Shown here in pieces: positions 42,081-51,275 of a DNA stretch of 53,373 nucleotides (positions are counted from its first letter, which is position 1; each line of letters begins with the position of its first letter). The notes under the pieces were generated by a model, which was not told where the DNA came from, made no database searches, and saw only the letters and a list, made by a program, of their open reading frames with translations. A program made the position numbers and the translations under genes. Location: the NCBI GenBank assembly GCA_018668635.1, contig JABJCN010000026.1, positions 1 to 53,373 on the forward strand, read 5' to 3'. This stretch comes from Opitutia bacterium (GTDB taxonomy: Bacteria > Verrucomicrobiota > Verrucomicrobiia > Opitutales > JABJCN01).

Positions 42081-43244
42081 CTACGTTTTCAGGTGTGGCG
42101 AACAAATTTCTATCAGGTTTGCGGCGGCCCTTGAGATTTCAAACCTTTTGTTAAAGCTACGACTGGCATTTTCTCTCATATTCTTATGTGCATTGGTGTC
42201 CAGTTCATCCCAGCGACTAAGTAGCTGAATCACTCCATTGATTGTATCCTCTTCTGCTAATCCCGATCCATCATCTACTATTTCACGCCAGATATTCACT
42301 TTTCTTGACAGAAGAACTGGGGTTCCAACGGCAAGTGCTTCAACCACCGCAATTCCAAAATTTTCTTGATGAGATGGCAGAATAAAGGCGCCTGCAGTTC
42401 TTAGTGCACCCCATTTTAGGCTTCCAGTTAGCATCCCTGTCCATGTGATTTTCCAGCCATTGTGCTTGCTTGCGATTTTTGTTTCTAGTTGCTTTAATCT
42501 TGCCAAGTAAGTTGTTGATTCGATGGGGCCTGCAATTGCGAGTTGTGGTAAATCTTTAGGGTATTGTTCCAAGGCTTGAAGTAGAACGTCCAGACCTTTC
42601 TTTTCATGAACACGACTCAGGAAAAGCAGGAAATTACCTTCCTTTAGATGGGGGAAATTTGACAGGAATATTTGCTCTTGATGGTTACAATCATCTGGTG
42701 GCGTGCCAATTCCTAGGGGAGCGATTGCTTCATGGCAATTGTAAGGGCTGAAAGTATGCTGGGCAAGGCGACGTTCTTCTTTACAGGTGAAGAGAACGGC
42801 ACGTGCTTTTTTAAATAAGCGATTTTCAATCAGTTTCCAGTAGATTGATTTCTTTAAGTGTTTCAGTGGGTAGGTGTGTTTAAACCAAGGATCAAGCATT
42901 CCGTGGGGATAGACAAAGAAGGGTATATTAAGTCTTGGAAGGATTTTTAATGCCGACCGCCCTGGATATTGCCAGAGGCCATGTACGATTGCACAGTCAA
43001 AGTCTTTGCCATTGTTTTTTAACCATTGATCGAATGCCTCCGTGTAACCATGACTGTTTCTCGCTGGCCCCAATGGCTCTATTGGGATATTTGCCTCTTT
43101 ACACCAATGTGCCTCTGGGTCGTCCGTTGTGATTGTAAGTACTTTGTGCCCCTGCCGAATGTGCTCCAGTGAAAATTGCAGGACCACTTCCCATGGTCCC
43201 CCTCCTTCAGGATTACATGAATGTATGCAGTGGAGAATTTTCAT
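42081..43244 (-). CDS. Glycosyltransferase family 4
   Basis: A 387-residue GT-B enzyme. The start KILHCIHSCNPEGGGPWEV contains the N-terminal acceptor-side glycine loop; the donor half has LLFLSRVHEKKGLDVLLQAL, the helix GAFILPSHQENFGIAVVEAL and AVGTPVLLSRKVN. The conserved Glu pair of the retaining GT4 family lies in the ENFGIAVVEAL segment. ATG at 43244 is selected because it gives an ATGA overlap with the upstream GT4; a further upstream start would add 16 non-conserved residues. One of six separate GT4 enzymes in this locus. Confidence 0.9.
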   Translation of the reverse strand: MKILHCIHSCNPEGGGPWEVVLQFSLEHIRQGHKVLTITTDDPEAHWCKEANIPIEPLGPARNSHGYTEAFDQWLKNNGKDFDCAIVHGLWQYPGRSALKILPRLNIPFFVYPHGMLDPWFKHTYPLKHLKKSIYWKLIENRLFKKARAVLFTCKEERRLAQHTFSPYNCHEAIAPLGIGTPPDDCNHQEQIFLSNFPHLKEGNFLLFLSRVHEKKGLDVLLQALEQYPKDLPQLAIAGPIESTTYLARLKQLETKIASKHNGWKITWTGMLTGSLKWGALRTAGAFILPSHQENFGIAVVEALAVGTPVLLSRKVNIWREIVDDGSGLAEEDTINGVIQLLSRWDELDTNAHKNMRENASRSFNKRFEISRAAANLIEICSPHLKT

Positions 43245-44410
43245 CTGGTTTTCGTAGTGTTTAATTCTTCCATTTCGCAGTAGATTTGGCAAAAGGCTTT
43301 AGTCATGGCACTTGAGCTAAATCGATTGGCGTTTAGAAGTCCTTTTGATACAAGGCTGTTACGAAGTTTTGAATCAGATAGTACACGTTGTATATTTTTG
43401 GAATGGGTGACTGTGTCATTCCAGTTTGCGGTCAACCCGCTATCTCCAAGAGTTTCAGCAAGAGATCCATTGTGGCTTGCCACAACTGGGCATTCTGTAC
43501 TTTGAGCCTCGAGGGGGGGCCACCCAAAGCCTTCATGCCTGGATGGGAAAAGGAAGACATCCGCAATACTGTACAGGGCTTCCAATTGTTCCGAGTTAAT
43601 GGAGCCCGTACATTGGATATTCTTTTCAATACGATGCGTTCGCGCAAAGTCTATTTGGGTTTTATCCAGTTCGGGACCAGCAAGAATTAAGCAAACATTC
43701 CTATTGTTATGAAGCCCCAGGAACGCATTAAAGATTTTAAGCACCCCCAATCGGTTCTTGTACCATGCATTATTGCCAACGTGAAGGATTAATTTTGCTG
43801 TGATGGGCAGGTCAAGATGTTTGACTTTTTCTTCAGCTTTTTCTCGAGATTGCCTCTTATAATTGGAGTTGAATCCATTGTGGACAACTTTGGTCATATT
43901 TCGAGTGCTTGGATGAATCCTATGTAAATCTTGTTCTGTTGTACTTGAAACACAAGCAATACGGGTTGCTTGAGGAATTGCCTTTCTGATATGATTTTGG
44001 AGTATTTTTCCAGACCATTTAATTTGTTCGCCTTGAAACTCCCCAAGAGCAGCACGTATTGCGATTAAATCGTGACATGTAAGTAGGCTCTTTCGCCCTT
44101 TGGCTACTTTTAGTAGCGGGCTATTCGAGTGATCGCACACATGCAATATGCAAACCTTCTTATTTATTGAATCAATACTGTTGAGTCGGTTTTTTAATTG
44201 CAGAGGAAATAGAAGCAACTTGTCTATATATCCAAGCCATTTGTTTTTAGGATTCAATCGACCTAGACTTACGCTTGGCGTAATATGTGTGACGTTTACA
44301 TCAGCAGCCTTTAGATTTTGCTCAAGCATACGTGAGTAGAGTTGCATGCTGAACTGGCGGTCTGCCAAGTAGTTCCCGATGAGTACTACAGGGGAGGTTG
44401 GAATCCTCAT
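43241..44410 (-). CDS. Glycosyltransferase family 4
   Basis: A 389-residue GT-B glycosyltransferase with the arrangement of mannosyltransferase B-like GT4 enzymes. It includes LHVCDHSNSPLL, SLLTCHDLIAIRAALGEFQG, IACVSSTTEQDL, the donor-domain strand LILHVGNNAWYKNRLGVL, and the Glu-containing VFLFPSRHEGFGWPPLEAQS followed by CPVVASHNGSLAE. Its TGA overlaps the ATG of the next gene. A 25-base gap separates it from the polymerase-like gene upstream. Confidence 0.9.
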   Translation of the reverse strand: MRIPTSPVVLIGNYLADRQFSMQLYSRMLEQNLKAADVNVTHITPSVSLGRLNPKNKWLGYIDKLLLFPLQLKNRLNSIDSINKKVCILHVCDHSNSPLLKVAKGRKSLLTCHDLIAIRAALGEFQGEQIKWSGKILQNHIRKAIPQATRIACVSSTTEQDLHRIHPSTRNMTKVVHNGFNSNYKRQSREKAEEKVKHLDLPITAKLILHVGNNAWYKNRLGVLKIFNAFLGLHNNRNVCLILAGPELDKTQIDFARTHRIEKNIQCTGSINSEQLEALYSIADVFLFPSRHEGFGWPPLEAQSTECPVVASHNGSLAETLGDSGLTANWNDTVTHSKNIQRVLSDSKLRNSLVSKGLLNANRFSSSAMTKAFCQIYCEMEELNTTKTR

Positions 44411-44435
44411 TATTAATTATAGATAGATTTATAAT

Positions 44436-45812
44436 CTATCTATGGTTTCTTACTATCGGTTGCGATCGAATGGCTGCTAGGCATAGCCCTCCTCCTAGTG
44501 CCGCGAACCCCATTGTGGTTGGTTGCCCGATTGGCATCCAGAGAATTATATGACTACAGGCACCCCATATAAAAATGGGCAGATAGTTTTCCATTTTGAT
44601 TGCATGAATGCAGAGGCGCAGGAGGAAGATAGCAAGTGATACTCTCCATATTATAAAGAGATTTCCTACTATTATGCCACTTTCCATGATATGTCTTTGC
44701 CACTCATTTTCTCCAAAAAATCCCTTTGGTGCGCCGAGCGCAATCCCTGCTTGAGTTCCTGACCCGATCCCTCTTCCAAACAGGTCCAATTTACTGTTTA
44801 TGGTGTCTCGGAATGGAGATAGGATGATTTGTCTGTTACGCTGGAAATATGCCGAAACAGCATCTCCCTCTACATTTGAAGCTTCATCAAAACGCATTTT
44901 AAGGAAGGATACCCCTTCTATATAAATAGGCGTTTTACTAATGATTATTACAACGATGGTGAGAGATACAATCAGGCCAAATGCAGAGCCGAAGGCTCTG
45001 GGGTTGAAGGTGGCGAGAAATACAAAGCAAGCGAGAACATGAATTACTGCTGCGACCACAGCCCGGCTTCCACTAGTTACAATAGCAAGAACGGCACATC
45101 CCGTACCAATCCATAACAGCCATTTCCAGTAGGTTTTGGCTCGTAGAAATCCTATTATAACAAAGGCGATCAACAATGCATAGTAAAAAACGATTCCTGA
45201 GACGAAACTGAAGGTCCCTGAAGCACGAACTTTGCCTCCCGAAGTTTCCAACTGTGTCCCTGTCCCTCCAGCAGCAACGTTCCAGTCGTCATCTGGCGTA
45301 GCTTGAAACTGATTGATAACAACAAATGTCATTAGGGGAGCTAAGAACATGATGGCTCTTCCAATCTTTATAACATCTGTGTAGGTTAAGACTCTTGGAA
45401 TTATAAATATAAGGGGAAAGTGTAGACAGTTTGCCCGAATGCCATACAACGTAGTCCCAATACTGAATCCCCCACCGAGAATGGCAAGTGGTAGGGAGAT
45501 TATTCCAAGATTGAAGAGAAAGCGAATTCGATCATTATTGGGAAAAAGGCCTGAGTTATAGGCGGTATAATAAATCCACAGTGCAATCGGATCTCGAATA
45601 AGAAGTAGGCCCATTGAATACTGAGGTAAAATCCATTTGCGCAATGCTCCTTCAAACATTAACATCATGAAATATATCCATATCCACCTACGTATGGCTA
45701 GGATTTTGGGCGCTGTCTGCAAGGTCGGCCTCGCCATAGTTTGAGGGCTTGGCGTGCGTTCCACTAAATTTTTGAGATTGGTGGGCTGCATATAGGCAGA
45801 TTTATGCTTCAT
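44436..45812 (-). CDS. Polytopic membrane protein, probable polysaccharide polymerase (Wzy-like)
   Basis: A 458-residue protein with about ten to eleven hydrophobic helices after a polar N-terminus of some 40 residues. Segments RASGTFSFVSGIVFYYALL, VTSGSRAVVAAVIHVLACF and FGRGIGSGTQAGIALG with a large loop before ESGIIVGNLFIIW resemble O-antigen polymerase-like proteins found in exopolysaccharide loci. Wzy proteins share little sequence, so the assignment rests on topology, small motifs and position among glycosyltransferase genes. It differs clearly from the Wzy_C-type protein at 33468. The start at 45812 may be replaced by the Met at residue 8. Confidence 0.7.
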   Translation of the reverse strand: MKHKSAYMQPTNLKNLVERTPSPQTMARPTLQTAPKILAIRRWIWIYFMMLMFEGALRKWILPQYSMGLLLIRDPIALWIYYTAYNSGLFPNNDRIRFLFNLGIISLPLAILGGGFSIGTTLYGIRANCLHFPLIFIIPRVLTYTDVIKIGRAIMFLAPLMTFVVINQFQATPDDDWNVAAGGTGTQLETSGGKVRASGTFSFVSGIVFYYALLIAFVIIGFLRAKTYWKWLLWIGTGCAVLAIVTSGSRAVVAAVIHVLACFVFLATFNPRAFGSAFGLIVSLTIVVIIISKTPIYIEGVSFLKMRFDEASNVEGDAVSAYFQRNRQIILSPFRDTINSKLDLFGRGIGSGTQAGIALGAPKGFFGENEWQRHIMESGIIVGNLFIIWRVSLAIFLLRLCIHAIKMENYLPIFIWGACSHIILWMPIGQPTTMGFAALGGGLCLAAIRSQPIVRNHR

Positions 45813-45861
45813 TTATAGAGAAGCTTTCAGAAGCTAAATTCTTCGATTATGTACTTTATTG

Positions 45862-47085
45862 TCAAGTTGCCAGCGTAGAAAGAAGTTCGGCTGCATAGGC
45901 TTTCCAAGTATAATTTGAGGCATGCCTTTTTGCATTCTCGCCCATGGAGATAGTTTTTTGGGGATGATCGGCAAAATTGAGAATTTCGGTTACAAGAGCT
46001 TCCGGATTCCCTGGCGGAACAAGTACCCCGGTTTCCCCCTCAATCACTAAATCCTCTCCTCCTGCATTTGGTGTCACCAGTAAGGCCATCTCTTGGCTCA
46101 TTGCTTCCTGTTGCACCAATGCCCGACCTTCGGCAATTGAAGGCAGGATCAAGACATGACAGCTTCTCATTAGCTTCAATACATCAGCATGTGGACGTGG
46201 GGCTTCGTATATGAAATCATCAAATTCTTTCCGATAGAATTCCATTTCCATCATAGGCTGCCCTAAAATTACGAGTTCTACATCATTTCTACGTATTTCT
46301 GAAAAGGCATTCAACACATCCCCCAACCCCTTGCGTTGTCCCATGGAGCCCGCAAAGAGGAATCTAGTTTTTTTTGAATATGGTTTAGATTCTTTGTTTT
46401 TTTCTGTATCGACCAGAGGGGTTCCAAAAGGCGCCACTATACAGGTTTTGTCTTTTCGAATAAATTCGGGTAGAGAATCGAGGACAAATTGGCTTGGGAC
46501 TGCAATGCTGTCTGCGAGTGCAAGCTCTTCGTCTTTTCTCGCAAGTTTCTCTGTCGAATCCTCTGTGGCAATCAACGTGGGTGCCCATTGCGGCAACCGT
46601 TCCGCCTCCATTTCAAGCAGTTCGCGCATCTTTTTCCAGTAGGCGATGGGCAATTCATAACTTCGACGTATTCCAAGCAGGCCGGCCTGCCGGAAGGTGT
46701 CGAGCGCTCCATCCTCGTAGCAGTGTACATGTGTTATATCCGAAGGAGTCAGGAATTGTGCGGTTTTACGATCCAATTCGCGGTAGACTTCATCGAGTGA
46801 GGCCCATCCCTTTTCATGTTCTGTCAGGTTGGCAAGGCCAACCTTGGCAGCAACGAGCCGGATGGTTTCCCGGAAAGAATGGCGATGAATTATCTCGTCC
46901 GGGATGGGGTATGCCCTACGCTCATACTGGTTGCGTACACCTTGTGGCATCAATCGGTTCGTCCAATTTCCGTCCCTATAGGCGATGGTTGTATGAAAGC
47001 TCTCCAGCACATCTTTTTTATTTGCATACTCGAGAAGGGCACGGACAAAAGTATTCCCTGTTGGGTGACTGACCAGGAGTTTCAT
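45862..47085 (-). CDS. Glycosyltransferase family 4
   Basis: A 407-residue GT-B enzyme. The donor-binding domain has FLFAGSMGQRKGLGDVLNAF, VELVILGQPM, the segment CHVLILPSIAEGRALVQQEA carrying the family Glu residues, ALLVTPNAGGEDLV and GVLVPPGNPEALV. The N-terminal half is less typical, beginning MKLLVSHPTGNTFVRALLEY, and contains ITHVHCYEDGA and RRSYELPIAYWKKMRELLE, as in GT4 enzymes acting on exopolysaccharide intermediates. Its ATG overlaps the TGA of the upstream acyltransferase (47082-47085). A 49-base gap precedes the polymerase-like gene. Confidence 0.88.
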   Translation of the reverse strand: MKLLVSHPTGNTFVRALLEYANKKDVLESFHTTIAYRDGNWTNRLMPQGVRNQYERRAYPIPDEIIHRHSFRETIRLVAAKVGLANLTEHEKGWASLDEVYRELDRKTAQFLTPSDITHVHCYEDGALDTFRQAGLLGIRRSYELPIAYWKKMRELLEMEAERLPQWAPTLIATEDSTEKLARKDEELALADSIAVPSQFVLDSLPEFIRKDKTCIVAPFGTPLVDTEKNKESKPYSKKTRFLFAGSMGQRKGLGDVLNAFSEIRRNDVELVILGQPMMEMEFYRKEFDDFIYEAPRPHADVLKLMRSCHVLILPSIAEGRALVQQEAMSQEMALLVTPNAGGEDLVIEGETGVLVPPGNPEALVTEILNFADHPQKTISMGENAKRHASNYTWKAYAAELLSTLAT

Positions 47086-48221
47086 CGCTTACTTTGCGTG
47101 CAGGAACTGGCCAATCTTCTGGCCAGCTTATGACTGGGCTTTTCTACAAGAATGTAGAAAACTTGGGCAACGGCAATTGCCAAACCGCAAAAAGCTATTG
47201 AGATAAGGAAGTTGCTGGGTGAATTGCCATCATTATGCTTTTTCCATTCCAACCCGCAGACCTGAAGTAACGGGTAGTGGATCAAGTATAGGGAGAATGA
47301 GATATTTCCCAGATGAACCAGTATCTTGGCAATTATGGAGCTTGAAGCCGACGGGATAGGCTTGTGAATGATAAACCACCAAATCAGCAGCACAAAGAAC
47401 CCTCCAAAGAGAAAACGTTGCACCATGACGAGTCCCTCCCCCTGCTTCAGCACGATAACGATAGTCCCCGTGCCCAGCATGGCGAGGCCCATGAGTACGA
47501 TAGTTCCCCCGGGTCTTGGCAGTCTGTTTGTGGCATGCAATTCGGCTAACAATGCCCCTGACCACCATAGGATGTAAAATGTGAATGCGCTGAACTCTAT
47601 GCCGTCGAGTCCTTGGTAATAAAGTCCCACGGCGACCAAGGAAACTGCGCCAAAAAGATACATGGACTGTGTTGGTCCCCATTTACGCCAGAGTAGTAGA
47701 AGCAGGGGGTACGCCAGATAGAATTCGATTTCCGTGGGGATAGACCACAGAGACATGTTGCTACTGATTGGACTGTAAACTGAGGGATAATAGTTATGGA
47801 GTAGCAACAGATTAGTCAACCAAGGTTCCTTTGCCGGGGTCGTCCACTCAAAGTAAGCAACTGCCAGCAGGCTCAGGCCCACTGCCACAGCAAATGGAGG
47901 ATAAATCCGCAAGAAGCGCCGGATTGCGTACTTTCGAAGGTTTATCGGGTCGTTTCTTCCGGCCAAGGGGTAGTGAACACAAAATCCACTGATTACAAAA
48001 AACAATAGTACTCCTTCCCCGAGTAGTGGCGACGGGAGGGATAACCATGCAACCAATCGGTCAAGTGTTGAATACTGTTCAGGATTGTTCCAAGTATGCC
48101 CCCAACCGGTCCAAAGAAAAATCCTTACGTGGAAGATGACAACTCCAAGAGCAGCGAGTCCACGCAGGATCGTGATGGATTCCACGTGTTGGCGTTGTCC
48201 GCTGGCTTTCTTGGTCTCCAT
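47082..48221 (-). CDS. Acyltransferase 3 family membrane protein (OafA-like)
   Basis: A 379-residue protein with about ten transmembrane helices of the acyltransferase-3 family, which O-acetylates or O-acylates surface sugars using a cytoplasmic acyl donor. The opening ILRGLAALGVVIFHVRIF carries the conserved Arg and His of helix 1; LFFVISGFCVHYPL, YAIRRFLRIYPPF and SLWSIPTEIEFYLAYPLLL are also diagnostic. It lacks an SGNH domain. It starts one base after the stop of the upstream GT4 gene and overlaps the next GT4 by four bases. It is one of two acyltransferases of this family in the locus. Confidence 0.9.
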   Translation of the reverse strand: METKKASGQRQHVESITILRGLAALGVVIFHVRIFLWTGWGHTWNNPEQYSTLDRLVAWLSLPSPLLGEGVLLFFVISGFCVHYPLAGRNDPINLRKYAIRRFLRIYPPFAVAVGLSLLAVAYFEWTTPAKEPWLTNLLLLHNYYPSVYSPISSNMSLWSIPTEIEFYLAYPLLLLLWRKWGPTQSMYLFGAVSLVAVGLYYQGLDGIEFSAFTFYILWWSGALLAELHATNRLPRPGGTIVLMGLAMLGTGTIVIVLKQGEGLVMVQRFLFGGFFVLLIWWFIIHKPIPSASSSIIAKILVHLGNISFSLYLIHYPLLQVCGLEWKKHNDGNSPSNFLISIAFCGLAIAVAQVFYILVEKPSHKLARRLASSCTQSKR

Positions 48222-48222
48222 T

Positions 48223-49287
48223 TCAATCCGACGGGAGGAGCTTCTGGTGAGCTCGGAGGGTATTTCGATAGGCTCTGCTGTACAGGGAGAGAGGCTTCAA
48301 GTATTGTTTCAGTTCCAGATTTGTTGCCTCCGCAAGCTGGATGTATTCATTCTTGGGCATTCGGGCTGTTTTTTCGAGTAGATTCTTCAAGCCCTCGATA
48401 TCACCAGGTCTACAGCTCAAGGCTTTTTTCCCGCCTGCCTCAGGGAGACCCCCGTCGCGGGAGATGATGCAGGGAACTTTTACACTGCGGGATTCGATTA
48501 CGGTGAGTCCTAAATCCTCATTGGTATGTGGCGGAGTCACCATCCACATTGCGTGACTGATACGGTGATTACGCTCTTCATCAGAAATAAAACCCGTGAT
48601 TTTTACCTGTGTCAGGTTATGTTGTTGTATATAAGCTAGTACTTCCTCTTTTAAGGGTCCGTCTCCCATTAAAGTGAGTGGCCAAGTGTCGCGGTCAATA
48701 TCCGCTCGGGTGTAAGCCTCCAGTAGGATGCGTAGACCTTTGTTTGGAACCCAGCGACTAGCAAAAACAAACCCTTGGCGCTTGTCAAAGTCCACTGTTT
48801 CCGTTGGCAGGGAGGAAACGATGGGCAGCTTGCCGCTTGAGCCATGGCGGCTTGTCGGTTCCCAACTGTCCCATACGAAGTCTGAGATGTACCATCGATG
48901 ATCCGCAAGCCGGTTGGCGAGTCTCCAGAGCCAAGGGCGTGGATGCCAGTTGCGTCGGCACCAGTTGTAGATTGTGAGTACGCAGGGTTTACAGAACCAC
49001 TTGGCCAGAAATACCGCTTCCATCAATGGATTGTGTCCATGGACGATATTTGCCCATTGAATGTTTTTGGCTACCGTACGAAGATCGACTCTGTCAATGA
49101 ATTGGATTGGGTACGGTCGGTCTCTAATCGCTTGCTCCAACGAAGGACGCAACTGGAACCCTTGCACTTTCTTAAAGATTACTCGCACTTGTACACCCGT
49201 GGAATCAAGTTCATCTCCTACGGCAAGAACGAAGGCCTCGATACCACCGAATGCACCTTGGCAGGGGGAAAGATGCAGAATTTTCAT
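48223..49287 (-). CDS. Glycosyltransferase family 4
   Basis: A 354-residue GT-B enzyme. The true start is taken as ATG 49287, where KILHLSPCQGAFGGIEAFVL begins with the family glycine loop; the frame stays open a further 162 codons upstream but that part is an antisense-like shadow of the acyltransferase gene. The donor domain has FVFASRWVPNKGLRILLEAY, LTLMGDGPLKEEV, ITGFISDEER, MVTPPHTNEDLGLTVIESRS and IISRDGGLPE. ATGA overlap (49284-49287) with the upstream acyltransferase indicates coupling. Confidence 0.9.
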   Translation of the reverse strand: MKILHLSPCQGAFGGIEAFVLAVGDELDSTGVQVRVIFKKVQGFQLRPSLEQAIRDRPYPIQFIDRVDLRTVAKNIQWANIVHGHNPLMEAVFLAKWFCKPCVLTIYNWCRRNWHPRPWLWRLANRLADHRWYISDFVWDSWEPTSRHGSSGKLPIVSSLPTETVDFDKRQGFVFASRWVPNKGLRILLEAYTRADIDRDTWPLTLMGDGPLKEEVLAYIQQHNLTQVKITGFISDEERNHRISHAMWMVTPPHTNEDLGLTVIESRSVKVPCIISRDGGLPEAGGKKALSCRPGDIEGLKNLLEKTARMPKNEYIQLAEATNLELKQYLKPLSLYSRAYRNTLRAHQKLLPSD

Positions 49288-50408
49288 GACCGTGTCTTTG
49301 GGTTCCCATATACAGTGCAAATCCAAGGGATTTTTTTCAATAGAAGCAGGTAGAGCATCGCAGGAATGGCAACGCCTGCTCCCCAGGAACCTGCAATTAC
49401 AACCCATCCTTGTCCAGGCAAGTCTTGAGCCAATAATCGGTGAACTTCTTGTTGAAAGAAGTAATGAAACACGAGGATCATCAGAGATTGCATGCCTAAA
49501 GTGATCAGGGGTTTTCTTAGAAACCGCGCTGAATATCGCTCTATCACTCCGCTTAGTGCAAGGATCATTACGATGCCGATCCCAGCTCCCAATGTGGTCA
49601 ATACCACATGTCCATAGTCTCGTCGATTGAGGTCGAGTAACCATTCGCTGTGACCCACCCTGATATGGAGCAGGTGGAATATCCCGAAAAGGCTGCCTGA
49701 TATCAGCAATGTGATCGTTCCGCTCCCCTGTGTAAGGAATTGTTCGAAGGATTTCCATTTGCGAATCTCCCATCCCAACCAGTAGTAAAAAAGGGTGATT
49801 GGCAGAAGGTCAAAGTTCCACGGCAAACCTGTTTCATTCGGAACTATTGGGGAATTATCTATGTATACATAATTTCGACCCCAATGTTGAAGATAGTAAA
49901 TGCCCAAAAATAAAAAGACCGTGAAGATTACTATTCGAGTCAACATGACTGTTTTGACCATCTTCAACTGTAAGAGGGAGAAGCAGGATTGAGTGATGAA
50001 AAGCGAGGTAAGGAACCATACGGGGGGCCAGTAGAGGAAACTGACAGGTGTGCCACTCCCTCCGGCACCCCAGAGGACTCCACCAAGCAATTGCCACAGA
50101 TCCCTCTCGTAGAAATCCGGAGAATTCTGCAATGCCTTATAGAAGATAAAAAGTAGCCCAGTAAGTCCATATGGGATGAGTAATCGTTTGGCCCTTTGCA
50201 TAATGTCTGTAGCAATGGGTTCACTTTGTCGATGGAAGTATCCTGACAGGAAAAAAAATAGAGGGATATGAAAACTGAAGATCAGAAGTTTTGCTGTCGA
50301 GCCCGAGGTAGATGCGGGATTGTGACCTGCCACGACCAGAAGAATCCCAAGGCCTCGGGCAATATCCATTCTTTGGACTCGCTCAGATTTGCTGGGAAGA
50401 TTCGTCAT
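49284..50408 (-). CDS. Acyltransferase 3 family membrane protein
   Basis: A 374-residue polytopic protein with about ten membrane helices. The start has RMDIARGLGILLVVAGHNPA, carrying the Arg and His of the acyltransferase-3 family, then FSFHIPLFFFLSGYF and WPPVWFLTSLFITQS, resembling the YcfT/fucose-4-O-acetylase-like branch rather than classic OafA. ATG at 50408 is chosen over 50429 because it creates an ATGA overlap with the upstream FkbM methyltransferase, the spacing rule seen through this operon. Two distinct acyltransferases suggest two different O-acyl positions on the repeat unit, which is inference. Confidence 0.85.
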   Translation of the reverse strand: MTNLPSKSERVQRMDIARGLGILLVVAGHNPASTSGSTAKLLIFSFHIPLFFFLSGYFHRQSEPIATDIMQRAKRLLIPYGLTGLLFIFYKALQNSPDFYERDLWQLLGGVLWGAGGSGTPVSFLYWPPVWFLTSLFITQSCFSLLQLKMVKTVMLTRIVIFTVFLFLGIYYLQHWGRNYVYIDNSPIVPNETGLPWNFDLLPITLFYYWLGWEIRKWKSFEQFLTQGSGTITLLISGSLFGIFHLLHIRVGHSEWLLDLNRRDYGHVVLTTLGAGIGIVMILALSGVIERYSARFLRKPLITLGMQSLMILVFHYFFQQEVHRLLAQDLPGQGWVVIAGSWGAGVAIPAMLYLLLLKKIPWICTVYGNPKTRS

Positions 50409-51253
50409 TCCGGGAAAGTACTTTTCCATCGATGTAAGTTTCTTCCATCACCGGGAATGGCAGCCAGATTAAAACTCCAAGACTGGAAGTTTTCGTCAAC
50501 TTCTACTCCAAATGGTTGTTCTGCAAATGCACTGGCTATATGAAACAGTTTATAATTGGCAGTCTTAAGGATTGAAAAAAGTTCTTGTCGGTCTGTCCCT
50601 GCCTTTTTTAGTGCATCATCATTGACCTCAATAAGCCATGCAGGCCGTGTTTTTGAAAGAAGGTCATTTGCTCCACGTAAAATTTCAGTCTCTGCTCCTT
50701 CGCAATCGATTTTGACCAGTGAGGGGGTGATTTCTCTTTCTTTGGCCAAATTATCCAAGGTCGTGGTCTTCACTTTTGCTAGACCTTCAGGTGCTTCCTC
50801 AAGATGCTGAAGCCCTTCTTGACCTGGTAGGTCGGGAATATGCAGTGATTTTGATTCATCAGAATGCAAAATGGCGCGAATAAGTTCTACTTTCTGGAGT
50901 TTTAGTTCCCTAAACGCTATTTGGCAGCGGTCTGCACATGTTTCATTCCCCTCAATAGCGAGAATTTTTTTCAAATTATTTAACTGGGATAGGCAGGCTG
51001 AATAATACCCGATATTTGCCCCGCAGTCGATCAGGGAATCACCGTCCATCAACCATTTAGCACACCATTCCAGTTCAGTGTTTTCATAGGATTTTTTGAT
51101 ATAAATATCTTGTGAGTTTACATCATCCAAGTGCGCTACGAACTTCACGCTCGGGCTTAGTTTATAGGGTATGTGTTTTTGTAAGCGGAGGTAACATCTT
51201 ACTTTGAGCCTGAGTTGATGGAGTTTCCAGACCAAGGAGGGTATCATTTTCAT
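50405..51253 (-). CDS. FkbM family SAM-dependent methyltransferase
   Basis: A 282-residue methyltransferase. The SAM motif I is SLIDCGANIGYYSACLSQL, followed by ILAIEGNETCADRC; the FkbM signature near the end of the core is TTTLDNLA, then SLVKIDCEGAETEILRGA, and WLIEVNDDAL. FkbM enzymes O-methylate polyketides or glycans; an exopolysaccharide sugar is the likely substrate here. It lies between a GT4 (22 bases upstream) and an acyltransferase (ATGA overlap) on the same strand. The N-terminal 50 residues contain a basic stretch of unknown role. Confidence 0.88.
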   Translation of the reverse strand: MKMIPSLVWKLHQLRLKVRCYLRLQKHIPYKLSPSVKFVAHLDDVNSQDIYIKKSYENTELEWCAKWLMDGDSLIDCGANIGYYSACLSQLNNLKKILAIEGNETCADRCQIAFRELKLQKVELIRAILHSDESKSLHIPDLPGQEGLQHLEEAPEGLAKVKTTTLDNLAKEREITPSLVKIDCEGAETEILRGANDLLSKTRPAWLIEVNDDALKKAGTDRQELFSILKTANYKLFHIASAFAEQPFGVEVDENFQSWSFNLAAIPGDGRNLHRWKSTFPE

Positions 51254-51275
51254 GAGATTGTTGCTTGGAAGAAGA

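Noticed and set aside
46494-47072. 192-codon plus-strand ORF
   Set aside because: Fully antisense to a well-supported GT4 gene, with Cys/His/Arg-rich shadow-type sequence.
48223-49773. Long 516-codon reading of the GT4 gene
   Set aside because: The first 162 codons overlap the acyltransferase gene in another frame and show no domain; GT4 homology begins at ATG 49287, which also gives the ATGA overlap.
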